DNA from: Carnegiea gigantea
Lineage: Eukaryota; Streptophyta; Magnoliopsida; Caryophyllales; Cactaceae
Direction: 5' to 3'
DNA length: 64,000 nt
NCBI GenBank assembly: GCA_029747015.1
Contig: JAKOGI010001963.1
Coordinates: 68,501 to 132,500 of the forward strand
The notes beneath the pieces are model-generated. The model was given only the letters and a program-made list of their open reading frames with translations. It ran no database searches and was not told where the DNA came from. Below are positions 32,632 to 44,287 of the stretch, piece by piece (within the stretch, counting starts at the first letter, position 1; each line of letters opens with the position of its first letter). The position numbers and the translations under genes are program-made.

Positions 32632-34058
32632 TGTTGAGCGGTAAATTTACCTATTTTACGTGCTTCTTTCACCCACTTTTAGCTCGTATAATAACTTAAT
32701 TCTTAGGATTTTACCTTGTTTTATTTATGTTTGGTAGGAAATAACTCCAAATCAAGCAAACGTCGCAGAAAGGGACGAAGATGGGACAAAACGATGAAAA
32801 TCAGCGAAAACAGGCGAAAAACAGCAGTGCACGGCCATCCTGCAGGGATGCACGACCGTGCACCGGTGGCCGAAGCCACGCACGGCCAGCACGGCCAGGC
32901 GCACGGCCGTGCGTTCTGGCCGTGCGTGGTGGCGCACGGGCGGCCGTGCGTGGTGGCGCACGGGCGGCCGTGCGTCGGGCCTGCGTTCGCGATATAACCC
33001 CTTTTTGCCAGTTTGTTCAGGGGGTTCGTTCGGGGTTTCTCCTTGGGCGATTTTCTAGGTTAGTTTACGTTAGGTTTATCCAATAAAAACCTTAATAGGA
33101 GGATTAGATTAGGATCTCAGTTGTTTGTATTTTGGGATTCTTGCTTGTGGATTTCAAGTTCTTCAATCAATTCAAGCATAAGTTTCCCTCTTCCTTTTCT
33201 CTATTTATTTCATTGTTCTTGTTTATATTTTGTTAGTTTTAATTCTTGTATTTGATTTGCCTAAGTTTATATGTTTGATTTTCATTGTTGATTCATGTTA
33301 TCTAGTTGTTTGAATTCGTTTTATTTCATTGCCTTTGTTTCGTTCTTCGTGTCCATGTTCTTATTTGTTAGTTTAGGTTTTCATTCGTTTTTGATGATTA
33401 GTTGTTAGATTTTGTTGGCTTGGATTGTGATTAGCCTCTTGATGGCTAATTGATCTTGTACTAGACCTAACCATACCCAATCTATGCCTAGAACTTAGAG
33501 TTTTCCTTCACGCCCGCCAAGTGTTCGATGAAATGCCTAAGAGGGCTTTCGTCCATATTTTTTGGGCAATTGACTTATGCTGAGAGGTGAGGTCAATTTG
33601 CTAGTGTGGGAGAGGGAATAGCCGAGTTCGGGACACGAAAGTAGTATTCGAATCGAGCTAGGTCTGGGGTTGCTAGTTTTGTGGTTTAATTCGCCTAACC
33701 CCACGAAAGTAGGTGGTTACACGAGTTAGACTAGCTCATGACCCTTGAGAGAGGGCTTGGGTGGTCTTTGATGGTGCAACCGACCATCACTTGTTCATAG
33801 TATGGTTTGGGTAGGTTAGGACTCATCTTGGTTAGTGAGTTCATCCATTGGTAAAATCATAACTCTAAGTCACTTGTTTTTGTGTTTGTAGCGTAGTTTA
33901 GTTTCCCCTTTTCACTCTTTGATCTCGCCTAGATTGAGACGCTCTAGTGAACTCTGGTAGTTGAAAACCCAATTCCCTGTGGACGACACCCCAAGTACTC
34001 AACGATACACCTTGCACTTGGGGTTTATAAATATTAAAACTCTGTTTTTCTACCAACA
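32632..34058 (+). repeat. LTR2 of tandem array (shared)
   Basis: 1,427 bp, serving as right LTR of unit 1 and left LTR of unit 2. Its 5' part matches LTR1; its 3' part (from about 33450) is the most divergent of the three. Confidence 0.9.
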
Positions 34059-34064
34059 AGTTTT

Positions 34065-34082
34065 TGGCGCCGTTGCCGGGGA
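34065..34082 (+). other. Primer binding site of unit 2, tRNA-Asp type
   Basis: TGGCGCCGTTGCCGGGGA, identical to the unit 1 site. Confidence 0.85.
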
Positions 34083-34180
34083 ATTGGCGTTTTTCAATAT
34101 TGGGGTTTACTTTAGCATTCGAGGCTAGGCCTTTTGAAAATCCAAAAAAAAAAAAAAATTTACAAAAAAAAAAATTTTCA

Positions 34181-35584
34181 ATGGCAATTTTCCATTTTCC
34201 CCAATGTGAGCAAGAACTATTTTACCGTTATTGGGATCGTTTACATGCTTATCTTGCTCAATGTGCTTCTTGCGGATGTTTATATGGGAAATGGAAAATA
34301 TTGCATGTTGTTGACGAGGGTGTGAATTGTGAGACCCATGCTCTTTTGGAGCATTGGGATTTCTATGCTCGAAATGTTGATGAAGCTTGGGAATTACTTG
34401 AGTGGTTGGCTTGGGATACTTATGAATTTGAAACTAGTTGTTTTGATTCTTGTACCCCACCCCCTTGCATCCCTGATTATGCCCCTCCTGTGTGCGAAAT
34501 TTGCCATTGTTCTGACCACGCCAGTATTTCTTGTCCTTATCATATTTCTAATGAAGGCTTTGCTAGACTTAGCAATATGATAGAGACAATGAATAAGCAA
34601 CAAGTTGAATTTGCTGAGTTTGTTAATAAACTGAGGGAGGATGACCTATCACCCGAGATTGACCCTAGTTCTAGTGCTCCTAGACTTGATGTCAACCTGT
34701 GTGATGATGGTGCGTCTTTACCACCTCTAGAGTCCGGACTACAGGACGTAGTCGACCCTCCCTTGATCCCTTCACTCACTGTTGCTTCATCTTTTCCTAA
34801 TACCCTTTGGGACAACACTGCGCTTATCATGACCTTTCCTGATATACCTTCCCCTTTCGCTCAGTCGACGGAGTTCGAGGTAGGCGAGACCTTTGGCGTT
34901 AGCGCTAGTGTTGAGGAGGATGATACCTGGTCTGAGTCCGACAATGTTTCTATTGAGGTGCATACTTTTTATGGGACTCCCACAGGGACTTCATGCATGG
35001 ATGTTGTGGTTGCAGGGCCAACTAGTCCTGATTTTATTGATAATATATCCCCCACCTCTCTTGATACATCCCATGCTTCCTATTCATGTTTACCACCCTC
35101 CCATTCTCCCAAGTGTTGTGATTTGTCACTTATCGATTCTCTTGTGATACTTGAGGGGAATGAGGCTGCCTGCCATAAGTCTCTAGGTACTTTTAGAGGG
35201 TATGACCCTTTCCTTGGCCCTTATTATCTGTACCTAGAGGGCATGCCTGGAGAAATCGTATTGATTATTACCTTCGATTATTCTGCTGATTTCTCACAGG
35301 TATTTGGTGAGTTTAAGAGGGCACTAACTTTGTTTGCTCCATCTTTACCAGTGTTCCCTTACTCACACCATTCCGAGCTACATGCAGCTATGCATGATAA
35401 GCTCCTACGAGCTTTGACTGCATCCGAGCTGACGACTCACATCTTGAGCGGCAAGGAGTGGTTGATGCTCCTTAAGTCGTCATGGCATAGTTCGGGTACA
35501 TTCAGTACCCGACCTGGTATACTCGTTCTCACTCTCTCCCCCCTTCTTTTTATTTTTCTTTTCTTTCTTTTTGTTTTCGTTTAG
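34181..35584 (+). CDS. Gag-like protein with CCHC knuckle, intact copy
   Basis: 467 residues from ATG 34181 to TAG 35582-35584; the frame is also open upstream to the primer site but without an earlier ATG. Residues 1-90: aromatic, Cys-containing region (FPQCEQELFYRYWDRLHAYL, HWDFYARNVDEAWELLEWLAW). Residues about 105-118: CEICHCSDHASISC, a perfect C-x2-C-x4-H-x4-C knuckle. About 125-160: a Met/Asn/Glu-rich helix. The C-terminal half is acidic and Ser/Thr/Pro-rich, ending in a hydrophobic Phe-rich tail that may be read-through of non-coding sequence. The knuckle and position right after the primer site imply a Gag-derived RNA-binding role; no canonical gag domain is recognised. It is open while the unit 1 copy is broken. 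Confidence 0.7.
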   Translation: MAIFHFPQCEQELFYRYWDRLHAYLAQCASCGCLYGKWKILHVVDEGVNCETHALLEHWDFYARNVDEAWELLEWLAWDTYEFETSCFDSCTPPPCIPDYAPPVCEICHCSDHASISCPYHISNEGFARLSNMIETMNKQQVEFAEFVNKLREDDLSPEIDPSSSAPRLDVNLCDDGASLPPLESGLQDVVDPPLIPSLTVASSFPNTLWDNTALIMTFPDIPSPFAQSTEFEVGETFGVSASVEEDDTWSESDNVSIEVHTFYGTPTGTSCMDVVVAGPTSPDFIDNISPTSLDTSHASYSCLPPSHSPKCCDLSLIDSLVILEGNEAACHKSLGTFRGYDPFLGPYYLYLEGMPGEIVLIITFDYSADFSQVFGEFKRALTLFAPSLPVFPYSHHSELHAAMHDKLLRALTASELTTHILSGKEWLMLLKSSWHSSGTFSTRPGILVLTLSPLLFIFLFFLFVFV

Positions 35585-36973
35585 TTGTGAATATTAGGAT
35601 TGTGTTTTTGGTTGGTGATCATCTTGTGGTGAAATATGGATGTTGTTGAGCCGTTGTTGGCTATGATTACCATTTTTGTATTTTTGTGGATTTTTATTGT
35701 GTTGTGATTGGTGGTGTTAGTTTGTATATATGTGTGATCTTGTTTTTGTTTGGGTACCATTGTGTTTTTGGGAGAATGCGTTAGCTTGTGTATATATGTG
35801 TCGGTTTTGTATGTTTTGTGTTTGATTTTTGTTTTCTTTATCTTTGTGTGTTGGTGATGACTCACGGCTCCCAATGAGGACATTGTGAGATTTAGGTGTG
35901 GGGGTGGGGTCATCTCCCCTTTGTCTTTTTATTTTTGTGAAAATTTTTTAATTTTTCTCCTTTTTGTTTGAACTTTTCTTTTCTTTTTGCATTTAAGGGA
36001 GTTTTGTACTATTTTGATCAGTCTTGATCCCTGATACCTTGACTATTAGCTCGTATATAAGTATAATGTGTATGATAGATATTCATCCCCAATCTGTCGT
36101 TTTAGACCTCAGTTCTAACCCCAACAGCCCATCGTAATTTTGCAATCCAGTCCTGAATTCATGTATTGTCATCATCCTTCATTCTTAGTCTTCCACAATC
36201 GACTCTCCCACTGTCTACTGCACAGTTCCCTTTATATGCGCTGGCACCCCCCTTTTTCCAAAGCAAAAAAAAAAACAAAACAAAACAAATTCAAGCGCCA
36301 CTGGGTGTATCCCTTTGAGGCGTGACATGAGTTTGTAATGAAAAAAAATAATGGAAAAGAAAAACAAGTGGGGAAGAAAAGAGTTGGAAATGACAAGTAC
36401 CCCTTTGAGGCATGCGCTACTGGGTGTTACCCTTTGAGGCAATACTGCTACTGGGGAAACCTGCTTTCTATGCTAGCCAATCAAAAAGGTAGCTTATGTC
36501 AATTGCGTGGGATTGAGTTTGGTTTTGGTAGGCTTAGTTTCAGGGTGATGATACACTTGCACACAGGCACCAGGATGGATTCATTATTTTCATGCATTGT
36601 GGGGTGAAAAGCTGATATCTGAATGCCATTCTTTGGGATGATGTGTCCTGAAATGCATATAACGCTTGTGTACAGACTAATACTTGAGCTACTAGGGGAT
36701 TTTGGTTGATCCGAACGTGTACAGTTCACCCGGATGTATATATTTTGTTTTGTTATTTTCATTTTTCGATTTTGTTTTCCCTTTTCTTTGTTTTCCCTTT
36801 TTGAGATTTTGTGGGTATATCTTCTGCAAACCCTCACGAGACCTTACTCGTCCACTTGGGGTGACCAAGGGGTTTAAAGGGCTTGTTGCATACGTTAAAT
36901 GCAACCGTGATTCCTACGAAAGTGAGTTAGTTGTTTACTTTAGTTTTTCTTTTATTTTGCTCGAGGACGAGCA
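35585..36973 (+). other. Conserved non-coding tail of unit 2
   Basis: Counterpart of 31127-32612 with small indels. Repeated CACTGGGTGT/CTACTGGGTGT and CCCTTTGAGGC motifs lie at about 36297-36322 and 36400-36440. No coding capacity. Confidence 0.6.
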
Positions 36974-36992
36974 AAAGATAGGTGTGGGGGTT
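36974..36992 (+). other. Polypurine tract of unit 2
   Basis: AAAGATAGGTGTGGGGGTT directly precedes LTR3. Confidence 0.7.
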
Positions 36993-38412
36993 TGTTGAAC
37001 GGTAAATTTACCCATTTTACGTGCCTCTTTCACCCACTTTTTGCTCGTATAATAACTTAATTTTTAGGATTTTTACCGTGTTTTATTTATGTTTTGTAGA
37101 AAATAACTCAAAATCAAGCAAACGTCGCGGAAAGGGACGAAGATGGGACAAAACGATAGAAATCAACGAAAATGGGCGAAAAACAGCAGTGCACGGCCAC
37201 CCTACAGGAAAGCACGGCCGTGCACCGGTGGCCGAAGCCACGCACGGACGGCACGCCCCGGCGCACGGCCGTGCGTCTGGCCGTGCGTGGTGGCGCACGG
37301 GCGGCCGTGCGTGGTGGCACGGCCGTGCGTCGGGCCTGCGTTCGCGATATAACCCCTTTTTGCTAGTTTGTTCGGGGAGTTCGTTCGGGGTTTCTCCTTG
37401 GGCGATTTTCTAGGTTAGTTTAGGTTAGGTTTATCCAATAAAAACCTCAATAGGAGGATTAGATTAGGATCTCAATTGTTTGTATTTTGGGATTCTTGCT
37501 TGTGGATTTCAAGTTCTTTAATCAATTCAAGCATAAGTTTCTCTCTTCCTTTTCTCTATTTATTTCATTGTTCTTGTTTATGTTTTGTTAGTTTTAATTA
37601 TTGTATTTGATTTGCCTAAGTTTATATGTTTGGTTTTCATTGTTGATTCATGTTATCTAGTTGTTTGAATTCGTTTTATTTCATTGCCTTTGTTTCGTTG
37701 TTCGTGTTCATGTTCTTATTTATTAGTTTAGGTTTTCATTCGTTTTTGATGATTAGTTGTTAGATTTTGTTGGCTTGGATTGTGATTAGCCTCTTAATGG
37801 CTAATTAATCTTGTACTAGGCCTAATCATGCCCAATCTTTGCCTAGAACATAGAGTTTTCCTTCACGCCCGCCAAGTGTTAGATGAAATGCCTGAGAGGG
37901 CTTTCATCCATATTTTTGGGCGATTGACTTATGCTGAGAGGTGAGGTCAATTAGCTAGTGTGGGAGAGGGAATAGCCGAGTTTGGGACACGAAAGTAGTA
38001 TCCGAATCGAGTTAGGTCCGGGGTTGCTAGTTTTGTGGTTTAACTCGCCTAACCCCACGAAAGTAGGTGGTTACACGAGTTAGACTAGCTCATGACCCTT
38101 GAGAGAGGGCTTGGGCAGTCTTTGATGGTGCAACCGACCATCTCTTGTTCATGGTGTGGTTCGGGTAGGTTAGGACCTGTCTTGATTAGTTGGTTCATCA
38201 CTTGGTGAAATCACAATTCCAAGTCGTTTGTTTCTGTATTTGTAGCATAGTTTAGTTTCCCCTTCTCACCCTTCGATCCTGCCTAGCTTGAGACGCTCTA
38301 GTGAACTCTGGGAGTTGGAAACCCAATTCCCTGTGGACGACACCCCAAGTACTCAACGACATACCTTGCACTTGGGGTTTATAAATATTAAAACTCTGTT
38401 TTTCTCGCAACA
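36993..38412 (+). repeat. LTR3 of tandem array
   Basis: 1,420 bp, TGTTGAAC to CAACA. Its GC-rich cluster (37189-37345) lacks part of one repeat unit. From about 37800 onward it matches LTR1 far better than LTR2. Confidence 0.9.
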
Positions 38413-39392
38413 ATATTTTCATAGCTCTTCTTGTCTATGTGGATGATATCGTTCTCGCCAGTAATAATTCCTAAGCATGTCAAAAATTCAAAGCCTATTT
38501 GAATGATTGTTTCAGTATTAAAGATCTAGGCACTTTGAAATATTTCCTTGGCATTGAAGTGGCTAGAGGACCTCAGGGCTTGTTCTTATGTCAGCGAAAG
38601 TATACATTGGAAATTATTGATGAGTGTGGTCTCCTTGGCGCAAAACCTATTGAATCTCCCATGGAGCAAAATCATAAACTCGCTCTTGCAAGAGGGAAAT
38701 TGTTAGATGATCCGTCTCGTTATCGTCGACTTGTGGGATGACTGATTTACTTAAATATAACCCGACCTGACCTCACTTATGCAGTTCACATATTATCACA
38801 GTTTATGCAAAAACCACGGGAAGAACACATGGAGGCTGCACGTCGGGTAGTGCGCTACCTTAAGGGTACCGCCGGGCAAGGAATTTTTCTACGCCAGACT
38901 TGCAATCTGCAACTTACAGGATTCTGTGATGCAGACTGGGGTGCTTGCCCTCTATCACGTAAATCTCTCAGAGGGTATTTTATGATGCTTGGAGATTCTC
39001 CTATATCTTGGAAAACCAAGAAACAGTCTACAGTATCCCGCTCTTCAGCTGAAGCGGAATATCGCTCCATGGCTGTCGCTACTAGTGAGTTAGTGTGGTT
39101 GAGGACTTTTTTAGCTACATTAGGCATCTTTTTCACCAAGCCTATGCGTCTATTTTGTGATAGTCAAGCAGCTCTGCATATCGCTAACAATCCAGTTTAT
39201 CATGAACGCACCAAGCATGTTGAGATAGACTGTTACTTTATCTGTGAAAAGATTGAAGCCGGCCACCTTGCCTTATTCAAAATTCATACCAAGGAACAAC
39301 CAGCAGATATTTTTATAAAAGTTCTTGGTCGGGATCAATTCAAATTTTTACGGTCCAAGTTGGGCATTCTCGATCCTCATGCTCCAACTTGA
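38413..39392 (+). pseudogene. Copia element 2 Pol, second part (RT palm, RNase H)
   Basis: This resumes at the second ATATT copy. YVDD, the RT catalytic motif, is intact at 38436-38447. TAA 38472-38474 follows shortly after; then FSIKDLGTLKYFLGIEVAR, the RT/connection wording. TGA 38739-38741 interrupts at RLVG. RNase H: PREEHMEAARRVVRYLKGT, FCDADWGACP, SPISWKTKKQ, SSAEAEYRSMA, LFCDSQAALHIA and RTKHVEIDCYF, ending HAPT at TGA 39390-39392. The D, E and D residues of RNase H are visible. Reading frame is continuous with 25877-28261 once the insertion and one duplicate are discounted. Confidence 0.9.
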
Positions 39393-39399
39393 GGGGGAG
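39391..39399 (+). other. Polypurine tract of copia element 2
   Basis: GAGGGGGAG abuts the 3' LTR; it overlaps the pol stop codon. Confidence 0.88.
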
Positions 39400-39660
39400 T
39401 GTTAACAATGTATTTTGTTATGGTAAATTAAATTGTACTCCTATTATGTTTAGGAAAGCAAATAATATGTGTGTCATGATTAGAAAACTTAGATGGTTTA
39501 GGATTGGGAAGGATTAGGAATTGTTTTTCGTCTAGGAACTCCAAGGTAGCCATGGGAAGCCAATGACAAACTCAGGCACGCATATGTATAAAAATGCAGC
39601 CTATGTGATTGATGAACAAGAGAGGAACTTCTTTACTTGTTTACATCAATTCTCTCATCA
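39400..39660 (+). repeat. 3' LTR of copia element 2
   Basis: 261 bp, about 96% identical by eye to 24549-24809. Confidence 0.9.
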
Positions 39661-40149
39661 AATTCCAGCATTGGTTAGTAGCTTGCTTGTTGATTGGTTG
39701 CATCTTTATTTTGTCCACCAAGTCTTCCGTTTCCTTGATCCTAGACAGTGAAAACAGATTTGAATGTTGGTGTCTTAATAAGGATCAAAACTTGTAACCA
39801 ACTAAGAGTTAAATTTTTAACCTTGAGGGATTGTGATGTAATTGTTGAATTTTTGTTTCGATCAAATAAGGATGGCATAAAACCTTATACGTGGCTCAAT
39901 TAGGTATTTGTTGGTTGTGATTCTGGGAAGTAGAAGTCAAATATTGTGTCTTTCTACTATGGGTAAAAAGTAACTACATAAGTATCTGCTAAAAATATTG
40001 AAATGTAATCGTAAATGCATGTACATTGACTGTGTTCTTTCCTTCATGATTTGTTCTATATCCATTAATGTTGGCTTTATTTTTCCTTGGCATGCCTCTT
40101 TTCCTTTATATAGTCTTTGCACTAGAAGTTGCTTGTTAAATCTCTTCTT
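39661..40149. other. Anonymous DNA
   Basis: About 490 bases with no gene or repeat that I recognise. Confidence 0.5.
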
Positions 40150-41036
40150 CGTGTGTTGCATGGGCCTTTAGTAGTTCTATTATGAGGACAAGGATTTCCA
40201 TCACATCGATTATTAGTGCAAGTCTTTTTATTATGACCTTGGACCCACATCTATGATATGTCATTGCAGCCCCTACCTAACACATTCTCACCCTTTCTTA
40301 ATCCTTTGTAGCTGTTTGTGTTGACAAAACATCTCATTGGTCCTTATTTCTTTGTTGTGTAGCATTAGAAGATGCCTTTGACGTGGGAGGTTCCTTCATT
40401 TTCTCTCATGTACTCATACGCCATTAGATGGCCCATTGATAGTCTCTAATGTGAATGCATAGGCCTTAGGTATTTTTCCTTAGTGAATTATCTCGTGGCA
40501 TACACTTCAGGCTCTTCATGATTAGCCCAAATCACCACTACTACATGGTTGTGAGTGTTAGAATGTCTTGAATCTGTTTTTTGGCCCCTTTTTGCAAACC
40601 TAGCACGGTGGTCTCTTCTGCCTGTGGACGTAGCTAATATATTGCTAGTGAACCACGTTAAAATTTGTGTGTATTTGTCAATTTGTTCATACTTTCTCGC
40701 ATTCGTTATAATAGTGAGGAATCTTGTTAAACTGCTATACCCTACACGAACAAGTCCTAAGCCTAAACTAACTATGAATTTCTTACTAGTTGCCCCAAAT
40801 TTCACTCCAAATTGAGCTTCTCTATTCCAAATGTTTGACCATTCCCATGTTATCGTCTTTGATTTTTCAAGCTTTGTTTTGATTCTAAGACAATGGGGTT
40901 GGACTTCCCTTTGATCTCATCTCCGTTTTTTTTTTTTTTTGGTAATCTCACCATAACCATCTCCCTGATTTCCTCCTGCATGGTTATTATGGGTTTGTGT
41001 CTCGCATCCAAAATCATAGCGTTGAATACCTCACAC

Positions 41037-43749
41037 TGTAACACCTCAACCCCCATGTCTCTTCATTATCTGCTTTAATAAGTATTAAGGCAACGGGAAG
41101 CATTATGCAGCTAGGGCATTACAGCTGCTCCTTAGGGACAAGGCTATTCACGAGAACTAAAGGTGGCTGGATGGTAGCCCACAGGGTATATTACATCAAC
41201 AAGCTCGAGTTTAACTTATCGCTGTATTATTACAAAGCTAAGTCATACAATGTTATACTTAATCCAAATTGAATTTACATTCGATGCAACATTTATCAGC
41301 AATATAAAAGCAACACATCTGCAAAATATTGAACCAGATCAGGGAAATTAACATCCGCTACCCAGACCCACATCTTCTGGACCCTGAGCTTCCTTGGGTT
41401 CCCGCTTAACTGCCGATTGGTTCTCCTTCCCTAAAACAGTTTGAAAATACCAAAATCATACAAAATGAGCGATTACTCAATGCGTTATCCTCGTACAGTT
41501 AAACAGGCTTTTGCAGGAGTCAATGAGCACGGGCGCAACGTTAAAACTATATTTACAAATGTCCTTTGAGAAACATTTGACTAAATGAATGGTTAGTAAT
41601 TAATTCTTCGGCCTGGAATAGGACCCTATGTCTATGAGTAGCAGCCATGGCAATAACAATGAACTATGAATTTTCCGTTTCACGGGATGGGCCCAACAAT
41701 GAATTTTGCTTGCAAATACTTATGAACGATGGACATGGCTTAATAAACAATGAACAATGAACACTGAAATGGTTCTAAAGGTTCCAATGGCCGAATAAAA
41801 TTTTGCTAACATTAAATAACGTAAATTTAAACGTCTTTGAAAGGTACAAGCAATAATGTACCTGGAAAAGAACTAATTTCCCCTTTTTCTTTTATTTTTG
41901 CACAAGTCGATTCAAATCCTGTGTTCAAGGTCATTTTTTTGAAGTAAGTCTTCATTCCTTAACATCGATATGTTTTAAATTATCACAATTTATAGGAAAA
42001 AGGCTAACATTACAAGCTTTGACTCGGAAATGCCTTGTAGATTCCTTTTTCGTTTTGTTGGATTACGATAAATAATGAGAATGTTCTCTTTATTAAGTTG
42101 GCGTCATTCTTGCTAGCTTCAACTTAATTCAGAGATTGCCTAACCTTCCCTAGACACTTAGCTTAGTTACTTATGAATTTCGACCCTCTGAATCTTTTAA
42201 TTGACCCTGCCTTTTGATTAATTAATTCAACTAACTCTTGTACGAGCTCTCGGCTAACATGAGTACTACGATAACCTCCCTTTGACCTTTACTTAATCGT
42301 ATAGCTACTTCACATCATTATTGGCATGTATCGTTAATTTTTCCTTGAGATTTTCTTCCAAATACACACTTCTTTTTGGTTTCATAACCTCATTCATATA
42401 AACTTTTGGGAAATCATAACCTTTAATCTCCTCTCTTTTCCCTCCCTCTCTTACTATATCAAGAATTCAATTACCCCTTTATTTTCTATACTTGTAATTC
42501 CCTCAAATTAACGCCAAAATCTCATGGTTTACACAATCCTTCAATCAAGCATCTCTTTCTCATCCACTCCTAATCCCATTTTGTCAAAACCCTTTTTGAT
42601 TAATTTAATGCACTAACTTGTACTAACTTTGTTTCGATAGCCTTTAACAATCCACATTTCATCAACGATATTCCCACCTTATCTAAACAATCTAAATCCA
42701 ATCTCTTCCAAACAATTTAAATCCAACTCCATTCAAGCAACTAACTCCAACACCATTCAAATAATGTAAATCCAACTTCATTCAACAAATTAACTTCTTC
42801 ATCATTCAAATAATGTAAATCCAATTTCATTCAAACAAATTAACTCCAACACCATTGAAATAATCACCCAACTTGCTCAATTTATTAACACAATTAAACA
42901 TTGTTAACTAAAATTATCCCAACAAATCTATAAGCTTGAACTAAATAAAAATGGAAGAAGTGTGGTTTAGATTTTACCTCGGTAGCTACTGAGTGAGGGT
43001 GATGGTGGCTACAACTGTGGAGGTGGTCGGCGGTGGGTGGCCGGTGCTGTGTTTTCCCGGCGGTAGCGTTGAGTTTCGGGTGGCTCAAGGCCCTGTTTCT
43101 GTTGGGCAGACCGGCCCAGAACAGAGAGAAAGAGAAGGGGAGCGAGTGAGTAAGAGGGAGGAAGGGACGGCCGGCGGGCTGGATGACGACGGCAAGGGAC
43201 AGACTCTAGTCATCGGCCGGTGTCTGGTGGTGATCGGCTAGTTCAGAGAGAGGGGAGCACAGACAGCGGGCAGATGATGGGGGGTTGTGGTCTGTTGTCC
43301 TCTTCGGCCCCTTCACAGAGATCCTATCTCTCAATATTTTTTTGTGTGTTGTGTTTTCTTTCCTTGCCTTTTTCAACCCCTTTGTTGAGTAATTGAGTCA
43401 AGACATTTGGCTTTAGCATTACTTAATTAGTGTCATTCCAATTTCATGGCATTTGGCTTCCTCCCATTTGTCATCCTCATTGTTAATTATTAAGAAAAAT
43501 TTTATGGCTCGGTAATTTTCCGGTATGGCTCGGATACACCATAATTTATTTTATTTCATTAACTTTATATATTCACACTATTATTATCATTTTACAACTG
43601 TAAGAAAATTCCGTATTGTCACATATTTATAACATATGGGGCGTTTTACAAGAAAAATTACACGGCTTACTACTCCGAATAACTATAATTATCTACATAA
43701 TATCAGATTTGAAATTAATTTAAGCATGATCAACTATTGGGGCATTACA
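41037..43749 (-). repeat. Solo LTR, 2.7 kb, gypsy chromovirus type
   Basis: TGTAACACC at the left and GGGGCATTACA at the right form inverted ends TGTAA/TTACA. Flanks CACAC (41032-41036) and CACAA (43750-43754) give a 4/5 target duplication inside MULE coding sequence, whose frame resumes on both sides. On the minus strand the right part has a GC- and CT-rich leader-like tract (about 43310-43000) followed by a GAG|GTAAAA donor-like site near 42985 and acceptor-like TTTTGCAG near 41320. These features fit LTRs of Tekay/Del-type chromoviruses. No internal region. Confidence 0.65.
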
Positions 43750-44287
43750 CACAAATATTATTATCGATAGCATCGGTTGGCATCAATGAAAGCTCTACAA
43801 AATAAAATGGATTTTGTTCCATGTAAATATTGATAAGAACTCTCATCAAGTTGCCTTAATGATTTCTTTAAGAATATATCAAAACATGAATCGACAACCT
43901 ATCCCACATCATTTGTTTCTAAAGTTGCATACACATGTCTTGCACATGTCCTTTTAGTTGCCAGGGGCGCAACTTTATTGATAAATTGTAATGGTCCCTA
44001 CATTAGTAAGAAAAGCAATAATAAGTATATTAAATGAGATAAAACATATATATCAAATCTATAAAATAATATTTTAGGAAAAGATACCTTATATGAATCT
44101 TACATAATGATATAACCAGCTCAGCTGACGAATAATAGGTCTGTGCCGCCAACAACTCTAAAAACCAAGCCTATGTATCTCCACCCTCTTTCAACCACAG
44201 CCAGGCAATTGGAAAAGTCTGGTTGTTTCCATCTCTATGCACAACTGAAAGTAGCTCACCAGCATGTGGAGTTTTCAAGACACATCC

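Larger units (their letters stand above)
28262..38412 (+). mobile_element. Tandem non-autonomous LTR retroelement array (3 LTRs, 2 units)
   Basis: 10,151 bp inserted in copia RT and flanked by ATATT at 28257-28261 and 38413-38417. Structure: LTR1 (28262-29696), internal 1 (29697-32631, 2,935 bp), LTR2 (32632-34058), internal 2 (34059-36992, 2,934 bp), LTR3 (36993-38412). LTRs run TGTTGA to CAACA. Each internal region starts with a TGGCGCCGTTGCCGGGGA primer site (tRNA-Asp type, as in Athila/Tat-group gypsy elements), holds one gag-like ORF with a CCHC knuckle, about 1.5 kb of conserved non-coding sequence, and a GGTGTGGGGG tract before the next LTR. No protease, RT, RNase H or integrase. A LARD-like non-autonomous gypsy derivative is the likeliest class. 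Confidence 0.88.
24549..39660 (+). mobile_element. Ty1/copia element 2 (RE1-like), split by nested array
   Basis: Two 261-bp LTRs (24549-24809 and 39400-39660, about ten differences by eye) enclose gag, protease, integrase, RT and RNase H in copia order, with a PBS after the first LTR and a polypurine tract before the second. Removing the nested array leaves about 4.96 kb, a normal size. Gag wording resembles RE1-type copia elements. Outer flanks do not match: CAAGT on the left, AATTC on the right. Pol has nonsense codons at 25874, 26441, 38472 and 38739 and two catalytic Asp-to-Asn changes. Confidence 0.9.

Noticed and set aside
34064..34180. Upstream extension of the gag-like ORF to the primer site
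   Set aside because: The extension has no ATG and is Lys-rich only because of poly-A tracts; ATG 34181 matches ATG 29808 in unit 1.
42993..43241. 82-codon plus-strand frame, Val/Gly-rich
   Set aside because: Shadow of the GC-rich leader of the minus-strand solo LTR.
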